Shown: positions 25,297-35,209 of the stretch, in pieces | Position numbering within the stretch: the stretch's first letter is position 1 | How the letters are laid out: each line of letters starts with the position of its first letter | Source of the DNA: DATNPX01 sp036702975 | GTDB lineage: Bacteria > Cyanobacteriota > Vampirovibrionia > Obscuribacterales > Obscuribacteraceae | DNA: 64,000 bases | Reading direction: 5' to 3' | NCBI GenBank assembly: GCA_036702975.1 | Contig: DATNPX010000049.1 | Coordinates: 1-64,000 of the forward strand | The notes under the pieces: model-generated | The model's input: the letters and a program-made list of their open reading frames with translations, nothing else | Database searches by the model: none | Told to the model about the DNA's origin: nothing | Position numbers and translations under genes: made by a program

Positions 25297-27033
25297 ATGA
25301 AGCTCGACATCAAAAACAAGCTGGCCGGAATCCTGGTGCCGGTTTTTGCGCTTAGGCACGAAAACGATCTCGGCATCGGAGACACCGAAGCTGTCGCCAA
25401 AGCGATCGAATTTTGCGCGCGCAATAAGATCAGCGTTCTGCAACTGTTACCAATCAACGAAACTGGTGGTGACAACAGTCCTTACAATGCGCTGAGTTCG
25501 ATTGCTCTCGATCCTGCTTTAATCGCTATCTCACCAAATACGATACCATGTCTCACTGAAGAGGCTTACAACAAACTAGCAACACCTGAACTTCTAGCCA
25601 AGCTAAGAACTGGTGCTGTTCAATATCCGCTCATGAAGAAGCTAAAAAACGATCTTCTTCGCGCGGCTTATATCAATTTTTCCAGCAAAGCAAACACCAA
25701 ACAGAAGAAAGAGTTCGCTCAGTTCCTCGCTGATAACAGTGAATGGCTGCCAGAATACGCACTCTTCCGCACTCTCGTCGAAGAGCATCACGGCAACACC
25801 AGCTGGCCGACTTGGGAAGAGGAATATCGAACTGTCGAATCCGCCAAGAAAGCGACTGGTGGAAAAGCCGTCAAAGCGCGCTTTGAAGAAGAGCAAACTT
25901 TCTGGTCATTCGTGCAATGGATAGCATGGACCCAATGGACTGAGGTCAAAAACTTTGCTGACAAGTCCGGTGTATCTATGATGGGCGATCTGCCTTTCGG
26001 AGTCAGCCGATATAGCGCTGATGTTTGGGCGCATCCCGGTCTATTCGATCTGAAATGGTCGTGCGGTGCTCCACCTGAGACATATTTCAAAGGCGACCCG
26101 TTTGTCTGCAAATGGGGACAGAACTGGGGCATGCCCTATTACAAATGGTCAGCGCACAAAGCACAAAAGTATCAATGGTGGAAACAGCGCGTTCATTATG
26201 TGACCAAACTGTTTCCATACTATCGAATCGATCATGTTCTCGGATTCTTCCGAGTCTATGCATTCCCCTGGATTCCAGAGAAGAACGGTATATTCCTCGA
26301 CTTGACAAAAGAAGAAGCCAAAAAGCTGACCGGAGGCGATTTACCGCGGTTTCTCCCCAGAGACGATGAGCCGGAAGAAGAGGGACTGAAAAACTGCAAG
26401 GATGGCGAAGCTCTTCTGAAGATGCTTATGGATGCGTCAGGAGATTCGGGCATTGTTGCCGAAGATCTGGGCATCGTGCCTGAATACGTGCGACCGCTTT
26501 TGAAAAAATTGGGAATCGCTGGATTCGTCATCCCTATCTTCGAACGCGTCGGCGAAGATGATCAGTCCTTCAAGCCGAAAGAGACACTGCCGGTGCTCGG
26601 CTTAGCAACATATGGAACGCACGACCATATGCCGATTGCACGTTTTTACGACGATCTAGTCAAATGGTGGCATGGTCCGGACGGCGATAACGGCTGGCAA
26701 GAAGTGCAACGCTTGATGAAGTTTCTAGGTGTGAAAACCGACGAACCACCTCAATCTTTGACACCGGAACTGCATAAGATATTCCTTGAGACTTTGCTTG
26801 AGACGCCATGTTGGCTGACCGTGCTCATGATCACCGACTTGCTTGGAACCAAGCAGCGCTTCAACGAACCCGGATTGAGCGGTGAAGATAACTGGAGCCA
26901 GCGTCTAGCAGAGACTCTCTCTGACTACGAAGCCGACCCTGAGTTTGCACCGAAGATCAAGCTTTTCCAAGAGCTGATTGAAAAGACTAACCGCCTGCCT
27001 CTGGCCAAGAAAAAGATAGCTGCAGCGAAATGA
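25297..27033 (+). CDS. malQ: 4-alpha-glucanotransferase (amylomaltase)
   Basis: A GH77 enzyme that transfers alpha-1,4-glucan segments in glycogen or maltodextrin metabolism. The start is ATG at 25297 (578 residues); the frame is open upstream into purB but the N-terminus KLAGILVPVFAL fits the family from this ATG. Catalytic residues are visible: nucleophile Asp312 (YRIDHVLGF), acid/base Glu389 (VAEDLGIVP) and Asp443 (THDHMP). GDLPFGVSRYSADVWAHP marks the substrate loop. It is tightly coupled to purB, a pairing without a known functional link. Confidence 0.94.
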   Translation: MKLDIKNKLAGILVPVFALRHENDLGIGDTEAVAKAIEFCARNKISVLQLLPINETGGDNSPYNALSSIALDPALIAISPNTIPCLTEEAYNKLATPELLAKLRTGAVQYPLMKKLKNDLLRAAYINFSSKANTKQKKEFAQFLADNSEWLPEYALFRTLVEEHHGNTSWPTWEEEYRTVESAKKATGGKAVKARFEEEQTFWSFVQWIAWTQWTEVKNFADKSGVSMMGDLPFGVSRYSADVWAHPGLFDLKWSCGAPPETYFKGDPFVCKWGQNWGMPYYKWSAHKAQKYQWWKQRVHYVTKLFPYYRIDHVLGFFRVYAFPWIPEKNGIFLDLTKEEAKKLTGGDLPRFLPRDDEPEEEGLKNCKDGEALLKMLMDASGDSGIVAEDLGIVPEYVRPLLKKLGIAGFVIPIFERVGEDDQSFKPKETLPVLGLATYGTHDHMPIARFYDDLVKWWHGPDGDNGWQEVQRLMKFLGVKTDEPPQSLTPELHKIFLETLLETPCWLTVLMITDLLGTKQRFNEPGLSGEDNWSQRLAETLSDYEADPEFAPKIKLFQELIEKTNRLPLAKKKIAAAK

Positions 27034-27106
27034 CCCCTGCAAAGGTTAGGGGCGGCGAGGTATGCTATTGGGTGAAGTGGTTCAGCGGGGACTTGGTGGT
27101 TAGTCA

Positions 27107-28003
27107 ATGATTCCAGCCTTTCTTATTCGAGCCGGAATAGATTGGGTCAGACACAATCCGGAATTCAGAGACTCAAACCCCTACTCGCGTTGTGAAGAGT
27201 CGATCAAGACCTGTCAAGCGCTCTGGGAGAGCCAGCTTGGCAAATCGGATATTGTCCTCCTCGAACCGGCCATCGTCAGCGCTTATTGGGAAGAGTTTTT
27301 CCACGCCGAAGATCCTCTTCCAGACGAAAAAGAGTGGCGCGAGGGCTTGACCAAACGGTCTGGTCAATACGATTCTTTCGAAGAGTGGCAAGACTGGTTC
27401 AAGAAAAGCTACGCCAAAGTCTACAAAGACAATAACATTTGGATGAGCGTGTTGATGACGGCTTGGGCACACACGCACCAGTACGAAGTGCGCTATACCG
27501 AAGACTCCTGGGAGTTTCGTCCTTCGCGCTCATATTTGCCTACCTCACAGTTCTGGCGGCTGGAACCACATATGGTGACAGTGGCAGAGATCCTCAAGGA
27601 TATCTGGCAAGCCGAGCTGACTCTGTATGAAAATGCAGGTTTTGAAGTGCAGGAACAACCTTCTGCGTTTCTGGGAAGGCTCGAGTGTTTGGGCTTCGAC
27701 ACCAAAAAGTATTATCTGACATGGCCACCGCGCGCACATCGCGACAAAGAAGAACTGAATGTCGGTGAACTGGTTGCCGATATGGTAGTACCGGTCGGCG
27801 ATTCATGGTACAGACACCCCGACAACATTATTTTTGCGCACGAATGCATCGACGTCACGGCATTGCTTAACCGAGCAAAATACATGTTCAGCAGCAGACG
27901 CCGTCTCTATGAGTTAACTGTAGATGCAGGCTTCAATAACGCCAAAATCCAGGCTTCCGCGGAAGGATGGCTGGTGCCCGACGCTGAAGGCGTTACCGCC
28001 TGA
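27107..28003 (+). CDS. Hypothetical soluble protein
   Basis: A 298-residue protein, rich in Trp and acidic residues, with no signal peptide or membrane segment. I do not recognise a family or catalytic motif. It begins 73 bp after malQ on the same strand with GGTGG upstream of the ATG, so it may share the purB-malQ transcript. It converges on rsmG, 14 bp away. Conservation next to malQ would suggest a role in glucan metabolism, but that cannot be judged here. Confidence 0.7.
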   Translation: MIPAFLIRAGIDWVRHNPEFRDSNPYSRCEESIKTCQALWESQLGKSDIVLLEPAIVSAYWEEFFHAEDPLPDEKEWREGLTKRSGQYDSFEEWQDWFKKSYAKVYKDNNIWMSVLMTAWAHTHQYEVRYTEDSWEFRPSRSYLPTSQFWRLEPHMVTVAEILKDIWQAELTLYENAGFEVQEQPSAFLGRLECLGFDTKKYYLTWPPRAHRDKEELNVGELVADMVVPVGDSWYRHPDNIIFAHECIDVTALLNRAKYMFSSRRRLYELTVDAGFNNAKIQASAEGWLVPDAEGVTA

Positions 28004-28017
28004 TCGTAAAAACGAAA

Positions 28018-28788
28018 CTATACGAGCGGTCGAGACTTGATCTTTGTCCAAGTTCTCGGGTAGGCATCGTCGGATGGTCTTATTTTTTCGGCGATCAAAA
28101 CAATTCTGGATTTGCCCAAAATGTTCTCATCCAGATCTTTGACGTCGCATAATTTTCCTGAGAGTTTCGACAAGCAACCCTCAGCCCTTTGTACTTCGTC
28201 TTCCCTCTGTGCAGCTGACTTTTGCGCAAGAAACTTGCCTTCAACCGAGAGAAAGGGCATTACAAGTTCCGCCGACAAGTCAAAAGTTCCAACCGCACGT
28301 GCAGTGCCGATGTTGAACTGCTCTCTAAACCCCCGCTCGTGAGCAAGCTCTTCGGCACGCCGGCACAGCACAGATATCCGTTTCTCCAGCGTCAATTTCC
28401 GAGTCGCTTCCTCTAAGAATCTGCATTTCTTGGCCAACGCTTCGACCATGGTCACTTGAAGATTCGGTAGGGCAATTGCCAGTACAAAAGCCGGGAATCC
28501 TCCACCAGACCCAATATCAATCAACCGAATCGCCTTATTATCGGTCGCATTTTTGATGAAAGGCACAAGAGCCAGAGAATCAAGCACGTGGTCCTGCAGC
28601 AAAATCGGCAGTTCCGCCTTCCCAACAAGATTGGTGTGCTTGGAGTAATCGATAATCTCGAGGCAAAAGTCTTTCAGAGCGTTGAGCTGCTCCGAAGTCA
28701 ATTTGACGCCAAACTTCAGTGATTTTTCTTGCAGTTCAGTCAGAAGCTCGTCTTGATGGTCGTTCATGTCCCTAAATTTTAAGTCCAC
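28018..28788 (-). CDS. rsmG: 16S rRNA (guanine-527-N7) methyltransferase
   Basis: RsmG methylates G527 of 16S rRNA using S-adenosylmethionine. The SAM-binding motif IDIGSGGGFPAFVLAI and the following VTMVEALAKKCRFL and TARAVG motifs are typical. The GTG start at 28788 gives 256 residues. The internal ATG at 28767 is possible, but its AGGG is only 2 nt away. The gene stands apart from gidA and parA, its usual neighbours in many bacteria. Confidence 0.93.
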   Translation of the reverse strand: MDLKFRDMNDHQDELLTELQEKSLKFGVKLTSEQLNALKDFCLEIIDYSKHTNLVGKAELPILLQDHVLDSLALVPFIKNATDNKAIRLIDIGSGGGFPAFVLAIALPNLQVTMVEALAKKCRFLEEATRKLTLEKRISVLCRRAEELAHERGFREQFNIGTARAVGTFDLSAELVMPFLSVEGKFLAQKSAAQREDEVQRAEGCLSKLSGKLCDVKDLDENILGKSRIVLIAEKIRPSDDAYPRTWTKIKSRPLV

Positions 28789-28896
28789 ATGACCAAAGCC
28801 ACGGTCAGAAACGTGTTAATAATCGCACTTGAAGGCATAATTAGTTTGTCGGTGCTGAAAATGGGTTGCAGGCACATGACTGGATAAGGACTCGGA

Positions 28897-31245
28897 ATGT
28901 CCCTTGGCCGCCTTAGCATTAAAACCCGCCTGGAACTCGAGACAAGAGTTCTGGCAGCCGCATTGAAATTAAGCCTGCAAAGTGGCGACTTAGCCGGGGC
29001 TCGGTTGGTTCACGAGCAGTTGAACAAAATCATCAAATCAGCCCAAGATCCAGCTGGTGATAAGGCAGACGTCAACACCGAGTCGCACGTGCAGGCAGTG
29101 CCACCAGGTTCGCAGCCTGTTCAAGCGGTCTCCCCACCGGTTCATGCCGAATCCCAATCCGCGGTAGCTACAGTACAACCGACACAACCCGCTCAGTCGG
29201 CGAAAGCCGAGGTCATGCCTGAGATCTCACCCCAGCGGGAGAACCAGGCACAACCAGAACACACTGGTGCACAACCACCCGCAGAGTCCGAAGTGCCCCA
29301 GTCGATTCCTGCATCTCAAGCTGCGAATGCCCAATCACCGCAGCCAGAGCAGTCTACGCAACCTACTCAACCGATGCCTACTGCGGCAGATGCTCTGCAT
29401 CGTTCGATAGTTAACACTCCGATGAGAGCCTCGCACAACAATATGCCTGCAGTGCGCTCCATCGACCCTGATGTCTTGATGTCTGCAACGCCTAGCCAGA
29501 GTGCAAGCGAACACAGTCAGAGACTTTCAGAATCGCTTGCCAAAATCGAAGCAGCGATGAACGGAACGCCTGAGCAGCCTTTGCCAACAACGATTGAGGG
29601 TAACGGTGCCCAAGGCATTCGCGATGATGGTCCGATCGTTCATGATGAGGCCCGAGGCGTAGAGCCGCAGTATCAGGCTCTATATCGCTTGCTCGGTGTT
29701 TCACAGATGTCGCCTTATGAGGAGATTCACAAGAACTTCCTCGTGCGTGTTCGGGCTCGCATACGACAAATCAATCAAGCAAAACGTCCTGAAAGGCAAG
29801 AGCTCTTGCAAAGTCTCCGCAAGATCTGGATCGCACACGACATTCTTACTGATCCTGTCACCCGCACAGATTACGATTTCCGAGATCTAGGACTGCGCGG
29901 AGACGTAGAAGTATTTGTGCCGCCCACTCCGGAAGACAAACAACAGCAACAGCAGACAAACCGCACCCCGACACGCATTGGTGAGCTATTACAATGCGCA
30001 GGTCTTTTGGAAGCTGCCGAGCTTCAAATCGCTTGTGACATGCACAAAGCAATGCCGGAGGTGCAATTCGGTACGTTCCTAATCAAGCAGGGCTTCATTG
30101 GAGAACGCGACCTAGAATCTGTTCTGCTTGGGCAAAAACTTTTGCGCGCAGGCGTTATTAGTGTGGCCCAATTCCAAGTTGCCATGGAGCTCTCGCAGTC
30201 ACGAGGATTGACGATAAGCGATACGCTCGTCGACCGAGGTTATGTAACAGAAGAAGGTCTGGCGAAAGTAGTCGAGGAATTGAATGCACCGCCAGTAGTA
30301 TCACTTCCGCCACCGATTGTTATCAGTGCCGCACCGCCGGAACCGCAAGAAAAGGGACCAGGACTCTCAGCGGCCCTTATGCCAAAGATAACTGATCTCG
30401 TCGACTTCGAACCGATGGAGAAGTCTGCCAACAGCAACAATGCCTTGGCGGATCTTCTTGGTGGCGGCGGTGCCAACAGCGAGGGTGGTAGCAATACACC
30501 AGCTGCCTCGGCCGTGTCTGCACCATCGGCGGCACCACAGGCCAGCCCCCCGGTGCCACAGATTTCTCAACAAACACAAACGGCGGCGCCGCCAACCTTG
30601 AATCTATCTCAAGCGATTCCAAGCTGGAAAGACCAGCTGGACTGGGATGCACCGGAAGACGAGATTCCGCCACCTCAGCCTATACCAGAATCAATGACTG
30701 AACCCGAACCAGCCAATAACATTCCAGCTGTGCGAGAGCTAGATCCAAATCGCACAAGCCAGCTCAATCTTGGACGTGCCGTACCCAGCTGGCGCGACCA
30801 ACTAGACTGGGGCGCACCAGAGGAAGAAGAGAAAAAGGAAGTCACTGAAGTAGCGCAACCAAGCAGCGAAGACGTCGATAGCAAACAGCCGGAGAAAGAA
30901 GAGGTAGATGACTCTGATTGGCCAATTGATCTGACACCGCCGGCGAAGCATACACCGGAAGTGACACCAGCTGGCAGCGAAGAACAAACTCAAGATAGCG
31001 AACAGAATCAAGCTAGGAGTCATGAGCCAGATTCAGAGCCTGAATCAGCTGCTGGAGCTGGTGAGAAGTTAGAAGATTACTTTGACCATGACAATCTGCC
31101 CGGTGATGATTGGTTAGACATCGACCCTACACACCAGATGGAGACAGCCGCACACCTGGAGCCGATAACAATGGATAGCCTTACCTTGAAACAGGGCAAG
31201 AGCAGCCGCAAAAAAGACAAAAAGAAAAATAAAAATCAGCACTAA
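28897..31245 (+). CDS. J-domain-like and MshEN/GspE-N-like scaffold protein
   Basis: This 782-residue protein has an N-terminal helical segment (1-50), a long Pro/Gln/Ala-rich linker, then a J-domain-like unit (about 257-330: YRLLGVSQMSPYEEI and AHDILTDPVTRTDYDF). The HPD motif that J-domains use to activate Hsp70 is missing; RARIRQIN stands in its place. Residues 357-460 hold two MshEN/GspE N-terminal-like repeats (RIGELLQCAGLLE; FGTFLIKQGFIGERDL; ISDTLVDRGYVTEEGL), known to bind c-di-GMP or to cap secretion ATPases. The C-terminal part is acidic and Pro-rich with two near copies of a PSW-K/R-DQLDW-x-APE motif (about 575 and 630) and ends in a Lys-rich tail. Its stop overlaps that of the convergent response regulator by 4 bp. 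It is probably a cytosolic adaptor; the function is not established. Confidence 0.75.
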   Translation: MSLGRLSIKTRLELETRVLAAALKLSLQSGDLAGARLVHEQLNKIIKSAQDPAGDKADVNTESHVQAVPPGSQPVQAVSPPVHAESQSAVATVQPTQPAQSAKAEVMPEISPQRENQAQPEHTGAQPPAESEVPQSIPASQAANAQSPQPEQSTQPTQPMPTAADALHRSIVNTPMRASHNNMPAVRSIDPDVLMSATPSQSASEHSQRLSESLAKIEAAMNGTPEQPLPTTIEGNGAQGIRDDGPIVHDEARGVEPQYQALYRLLGVSQMSPYEEIHKNFLVRVRARIRQINQAKRPERQELLQSLRKIWIAHDILTDPVTRTDYDFRDLGLRGDVEVFVPPTPEDKQQQQQTNRTPTRIGELLQCAGLLEAAELQIACDMHKAMPEVQFGTFLIKQGFIGERDLESVLLGQKLLRAGVISVAQFQVAMELSQSRGLTISDTLVDRGYVTEEGLAKVVEELNAPPVVSLPPPIVISAAPPEPQEKGPGLSAALMPKITDLVDFEPMEKSANSNNALADLLGGGGANSEGGSNTPAASAVSAPSAAPQASPPVPQISQQTQTAAPPTLNLSQAIPSWKDQLDWDAPEDEIPPPQPIPESMTEPEPANNIPAVRELDPNRTSQLNLGRAVPSWRDQLDWGAPEEEEKKEVTEVAQPSSEDVDSKQPEKEEVDDSDWPIDLTPPAKHTPEVTPAGSEEQTQDSEQNQARSHEPDSEPESAAGAGEKLEDYFDHDNLPGDDWLDIDPTHQMETAAHLEPITMDSLTLKQGKSSRKKDKKKNKNQH

Positions 31246-32177
31246 GTCGTTGGAACAGGAGCGCCTTCCCGCTTTGCGTGTGATTGATATAGGCGCAACA
31301 CAACAGACAACTGTTCGGCTATCAATCGAACCACTTTTTGGTCTCCTGGTTTGTACGATTGATGTGGGTACGGAAGCACAATGAGAAGACCGAGCCTCAG
31401 CCCAGTCATATCGATCGGTTGCGTCAAAGCATTATCAGGGAAAGAAGAAGTGCGCATCACTTCTTCTCGCAACGGCGGCAAACCCAGTTGTAGAGCCAAT
31501 TTAGCGACATACGCTTTTACAGCTTGTTCTTGCGCATCTTGTGCCAAATCCAACATAAGGCTTGAGAAGCGTCCCTGATTGACGACCAAGGCACACGATT
31601 GATAAGTAATGATCGAACCAAGCAGAGCGAACAACTTCTCTGTAATCACTTCGAGGTCGAGAATATCCTCACCAATACGCCGCACTTCATCGACAATTGT
31701 TGCCTCGAACAAGAGACGCTCGAGAAGTTGATTGAGACGATTGTTTATTTCTTCGGCTGTAGGACTACGACTTGGATCATTCAAAATACGAAGCCTGGGC
31801 TGCACCTGTGACTCTCCAAGCAGCTCACGAACGGCCTTGATCAAGTTTGGGAAACCTGGCTCTTTTGGAATGTAGCGCTCGGCTCCAGACTTTAACCCCC
31901 AAAAGCGGTCGACGGAACCGTCGAGCTTCGTGAGCAATATCACAGGAGTGGCCGAAAGATCAGGATCGTTTTTTACCAGGCGACATAACTGATAGCCGTT
32001 AATGCCTGACATCACGACGTCAGAAATAATTAGATCCGGTAGCTCATTGTAGGCTCGAGCCAGCCCTTCTGCCCCATTTCGCGCTTCTAGTATTTGATAG
32101 CCTTCACTCTCCAAAGTGCGCTTGATGGTGAGTAGTTGTGTAGCGCTGTCTTCAATTAAAAGTAGTCGGTACGACAT
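31242..32177 (-). CDS. Response regulator with C-terminal GAF-like region
   Basis: Residues 1-120 are a receiver domain with the acidic pair in LLIEDS, phospho-acceptor Asp53 (LIISDVVMSG), Thr/Lys switch residues (VILLTK, IPKEPG) and a C-terminal helix. Residues about 150-300 look like a GAF-type domain with no HTH or enzyme motif I recognise, so output is probably by protein contact or ligand sensing. No kinase is adjacent. It ends in a 4-bp overlap with the convergent scaffold gene. Confidence 0.82.
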   Translation of the reverse strand: MSYRLLLIEDSATQLLTIKRTLESEGYQILEARNGAEGLARAYNELPDLIISDVVMSGINGYQLCRLVKNDPDLSATPVILLTKLDGSVDRFWGLKSGAERYIPKEPGFPNLIKAVRELLGESQVQPRLRILNDPSRSPTAEEINNRLNQLLERLLFEATIVDEVRRIGEDILDLEVITEKLFALLGSIITYQSCALVVNQGRFSSLMLDLAQDAQEQAVKAYVAKLALQLGLPPLREEVMRTSSFPDNALTQPIDMTGLRLGLLIVLPYPHQSYKPGDQKVVRLIAEQLSVVLRLYQSHAKREGAPVPTT

Positions 32178-32355
32178 GTTAATCCGATTCGGTCGAGTCT
32201 TAAATCAGCCAGCCAGTAAGCAATGGCGGCCCAGTCTTCATTAAACTGCATCAAGCCCCAAAATAGTAATGTCTTGTTCTAGCGTAACCCCATATTGACT
32301 ATATGGTTTTTGCCAGAAGACCAACTGTACTTGACATTGAGCTCTCGCGCCCGGT

Positions 32356-35013
32356 CTAATTTTGTTTCATCTTAACTGACAACCACCTCAAATTTCTAAC
32401 AACGCTATCGTCGGAAAACCCTACCAGTTGGGGCAAAGCGTACTCAGTACGCAGGCGATCGTCAGTGTTAAGAGGAATGTCTTTCGTCAAATCACGTAAT
32501 TGGTCAGTATTCAGGAGCAGATCGCAGCGAAAATTCGGTGGCACGATTGCCTTTCCGGAATTATTGGACAGTCGAGAGATTAGCGATTGCTCTGATTTCA
32601 GGAGGAAGTCGTCCACATCCTGCTCACCGACCGGCTCAATCGGTGCGTCAGTCCCGATCAGGAGAACCTCACCAGCACCCGCGAAATGTACAAGCAGAGA
32701 ATGATTGAAGCACCTATTGAAAGTTCCCAACACGGTTTTCAGCGCCGGCTCGTCTATGGAATAAATTTGAATCCACTGACAGACGACTCCGCCCTCTTTC
32801 AATCGAGACTTTGCCAATTGCCAAAATTCATAGGTAAACAGATCACTTGCCCCCGAGATCCATGGCTCCGAAGGCTGCGAAACGATTACATCAAAGTGTT
32901 CATTAGATCGCCTAAGCAAGTTACGTCCATCAGTCGACATAAGCCTAACCCTTCCGGAAGAAAGAGCATCAGCAGGGATCGGTAAGTTCGACGGCTCAAA
33001 CTTCTTCGAAGCCTCATACACGGCTGGCTCCAATTCAGCCACACTCAATTTAGCAACAGACGAATTGCAGAGAATGGCACCGCTTGTAATACCAGAACCA
33101 AAGCCTATGACAAGCGTATTCAAATCAGTCTTCGCATGGTCGAATGCAAAAGGCAAAAGGCCAAGAGCAAGGTGTGTACCTGCATCGCTTGTCGGTGCAG
33201 CCTTCTGCCAATCGATAGGAAGTGCAGCCCCAGACTTACCATCGTTTTTCAGGAAGCGAATATTTGCCTTAGTGTTCTCTTCTACTGATATGGTCTCATT
33301 GGCTCCTTCTTTGTAGAATAAGAGTCCGTGCGGTCCTGTAGCGCGAGTCAGAGAATTAAGCAGTGCGGTTTGAGAGATTTTTGCATCGGCTGGCAAAGTA
33401 TAGAAACTCGGTCCTAAGGTCAGTAACTGCAGGTTCCATTTTGGGAAGAGAATGAGACTTGCGAAGACAAGGGCTATAGCACAGGCGAGCCAGGCGACAG
33501 CTTTTGAACCAACAGTTGATGGAGCAGATCGAAACAACCATTGAGCACACACCAGCCCAACAATCAACAACAGCACAGAAACGAGACGAAAAGTGGTCTC
33601 GATTCCGCTCTCAGTACCAAACAACGGAATGTAAGAACCGGTAAGTGGTATCAAAATGAAGGACGCAAACAAAGAGCCAAAAATCGAACCAATTGAGCTG
33701 CAAGCAAATGCATGTCCTGTCCAAGCAGTACCCTCTTCACTGCCGGGCTGAGCATACGCGCTTGTGCCTTTTAGCAGGAATGGAAATATACATCCCAACG
33801 GGATCATGCACGGCAAAACCAGACAGGCACACAGCAGAAATCGCGGAACAATAAAAGTTAGGTTGACCGGGAAGAAGTGACTGCAAAATTGTTGGAGTAA
33901 TAAAAACGCAAGAGGAATGTAAGGCGTTACAAGAACGACAAAAATCATCGAGACAGCAGCAAGACACAAGAGCTGTGTGAGGAGAGAATGACTGAATTTA
34001 CTTTTTGTTCTTGAAACTATCCAGGCACCAAAGGCGAACGAGGCGAGCACGATACTTAAAACTAAACCAAGCGAATAAGTCGATGAGCCGAGCAAAAGCA
34101 TGAAAAGGCGAGTAAATGCAACTTCCAATACCATAATTACAGCTGAAGCTACAGCAATTAGAAACAAGGTTTGTGACGGAGAATAGGTAGAGGTAGCATG
34201 AGACCATTCAGCAACGCCTTCCAGAATTTCGGTAGTTTTTCCGACACTTTGCACTGTAATTGTAGATTCTGATTTAGGTGTTGCAAAATCTATAACTTTG
34301 GGCGGGCTCAGCCAAGAGAGAATTTCTAAAAGCGGGTCATCATGACGTTTAACGGACAACGAACAGCCGATTAAAACAAAAAAGACGCACAGATTTAATA
34401 GTGACATGCTCATGCTGGTTATCGAAAGTCCCAGGCATGGTATCAAGCAAAGTACAGCGAGAAACGCTCCGAAAGCACCACCTAAAAGATTTGCGTAATA
34501 GAAATTAGAAACCAGATGAGACCTCGTCTTATGATCTGAAACCGAATCAAAAACGTGTTTTGCAACGCAGTTGAATGTGATACCGACCAAAGTCGCAGGA
34601 ACGAACAGAATCACCACATACAGTGCACTCTCGAAAACACTGCTGGATATGGACGAGAATAGGCGCGAACCGCCCACTCCAAATAGAAGCGGAATTACGA
34701 TACCGAAACCAGCCAATGCCAGCTCCACAAAACCATAGACCGCAAGCGCGCTCTCTTTCTTTCGCAATATGGGTACGCTGAGCAAGGCACCCAGAGCCAG
34801 TCCGCCGATGAAAACGGAGAAGATTATTGATACTGCCGGCAGAGTCGCCCCGACGATGCGAACCAGCATGCGTTGCCAAACAATTTCGTAGACGAGCGCG
34901 GTCATTCCCGACAGGAAAAGAGCACCGGCGATAAGTCCGCCAATGTTTCCAGGAAGTTCGTCTTCCTTTGTTCGAGTAGGTTCGAGCAGGCTCAATTTTC
35001 CGTCGCTTTTCAT
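32356..35013 (-). CDS. Membrane-fused spermidine-synthase-like protein
   Basis: This 885-residue protein has about 12 or more hydrophobic segments from 25 to 520 in an MFS-like arrangement, then a soluble Rossmann-type domain (about 590-850) resembling spermidine synthases: VIGFGSGITSGAI for nucleotide binding, AELEPAV, and DVIVSQPSEPWISGASDLFT. Fusions of this kind are common in environmental bacteria and few have known products. The polyamine-specific residues cannot be verified by eye. The 196-bp gap to the divergent sbcC gene holds the promoters of both. Confidence 0.82.
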   Translation of the reverse strand: MKSDGKLSLLEPTRTKEDELPGNIGGLIAGALFLSGMTALVYEIVWQRMLVRIVGATLPAVSIIFSVFIGGLALGALLSVPILRKKESALAVYGFVELALAGFGIVIPLLFGVGGSRLFSSISSSVFESALYVVILFVPATLVGITFNCVAKHVFDSVSDHKTRSHLVSNFYYANLLGGAFGAFLAVLCLIPCLGLSITSMSMSLLNLCVFFVLIGCSLSVKRHDDPLLEILSWLSPPKVIDFATPKSESTITVQSVGKTTEILEGVAEWSHATSTYSPSQTLFLIAVASAVIMVLEVAFTRLFMLLLGSSTYSLGLVLSIVLASFAFGAWIVSRTKSKFSHSLLTQLLCLAAVSMIFVVLVTPYIPLAFLLLQQFCSHFFPVNLTFIVPRFLLCACLVLPCMIPLGCIFPFLLKGTSAYAQPGSEEGTAWTGHAFACSSIGSIFGSLFASFILIPLTGSYIPLFGTESGIETTFRLVSVLLLIVGLVCAQWLFRSAPSTVGSKAVAWLACAIALVFASLILFPKWNLQLLTLGPSFYTLPADAKISQTALLNSLTRATGPHGLLFYKEGANETISVEENTKANIRFLKNDGKSGAALPIDWQKAAPTSDAGTHLALGLLPFAFDHAKTDLNTLVIGFGSGITSGAILCNSSVAKLSVAELEPAVYEASKKFEPSNLPIPADALSSGRVRLMSTDGRNLLRRSNEHFDVIVSQPSEPWISGASDLFTYEFWQLAKSRLKEGGVVCQWIQIYSIDEPALKTVLGTFNRCFNHSLLVHFAGAGEVLLIGTDAPIEPVGEQDVDDFLLKSEQSLISRLSNNSGKAIVPPNFRCDLLLNTDQLRDLTKDIPLNTDDRLRTEYALPQLVGFSDDSVVRNLRWLSVKMKQN

Positions 35014-35209
35014 GAGATCAGAATATAGAAAATCGATATATCGCTAGAGTAACACTTTCATTCCCACACCAATCTGTTCATCTTGCAGCCAGTGCGCCGG
35101 CGTTAGCCATTATGCCTCAGGCAGATAGAAAATTGAGCATCTCTTCTGACGTGAATTTCGCCCACTCGAGTGCTATTGCGCGTGTAAAATGGGCTAGAAT
35201 CACATTACG

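Noticed and set aside
25231..25297. Longer malQ reading frame starting inside purB
   Set aside because: It would overlap purB by 64 bp; ATG at 25297 fits the family start.
32289..32310. CCATAT/ATATGG stem followed by five T
   Set aside because: The stem is only 6 AT-rich pairs and no plus-strand gene ends there, so a terminator is not supported.
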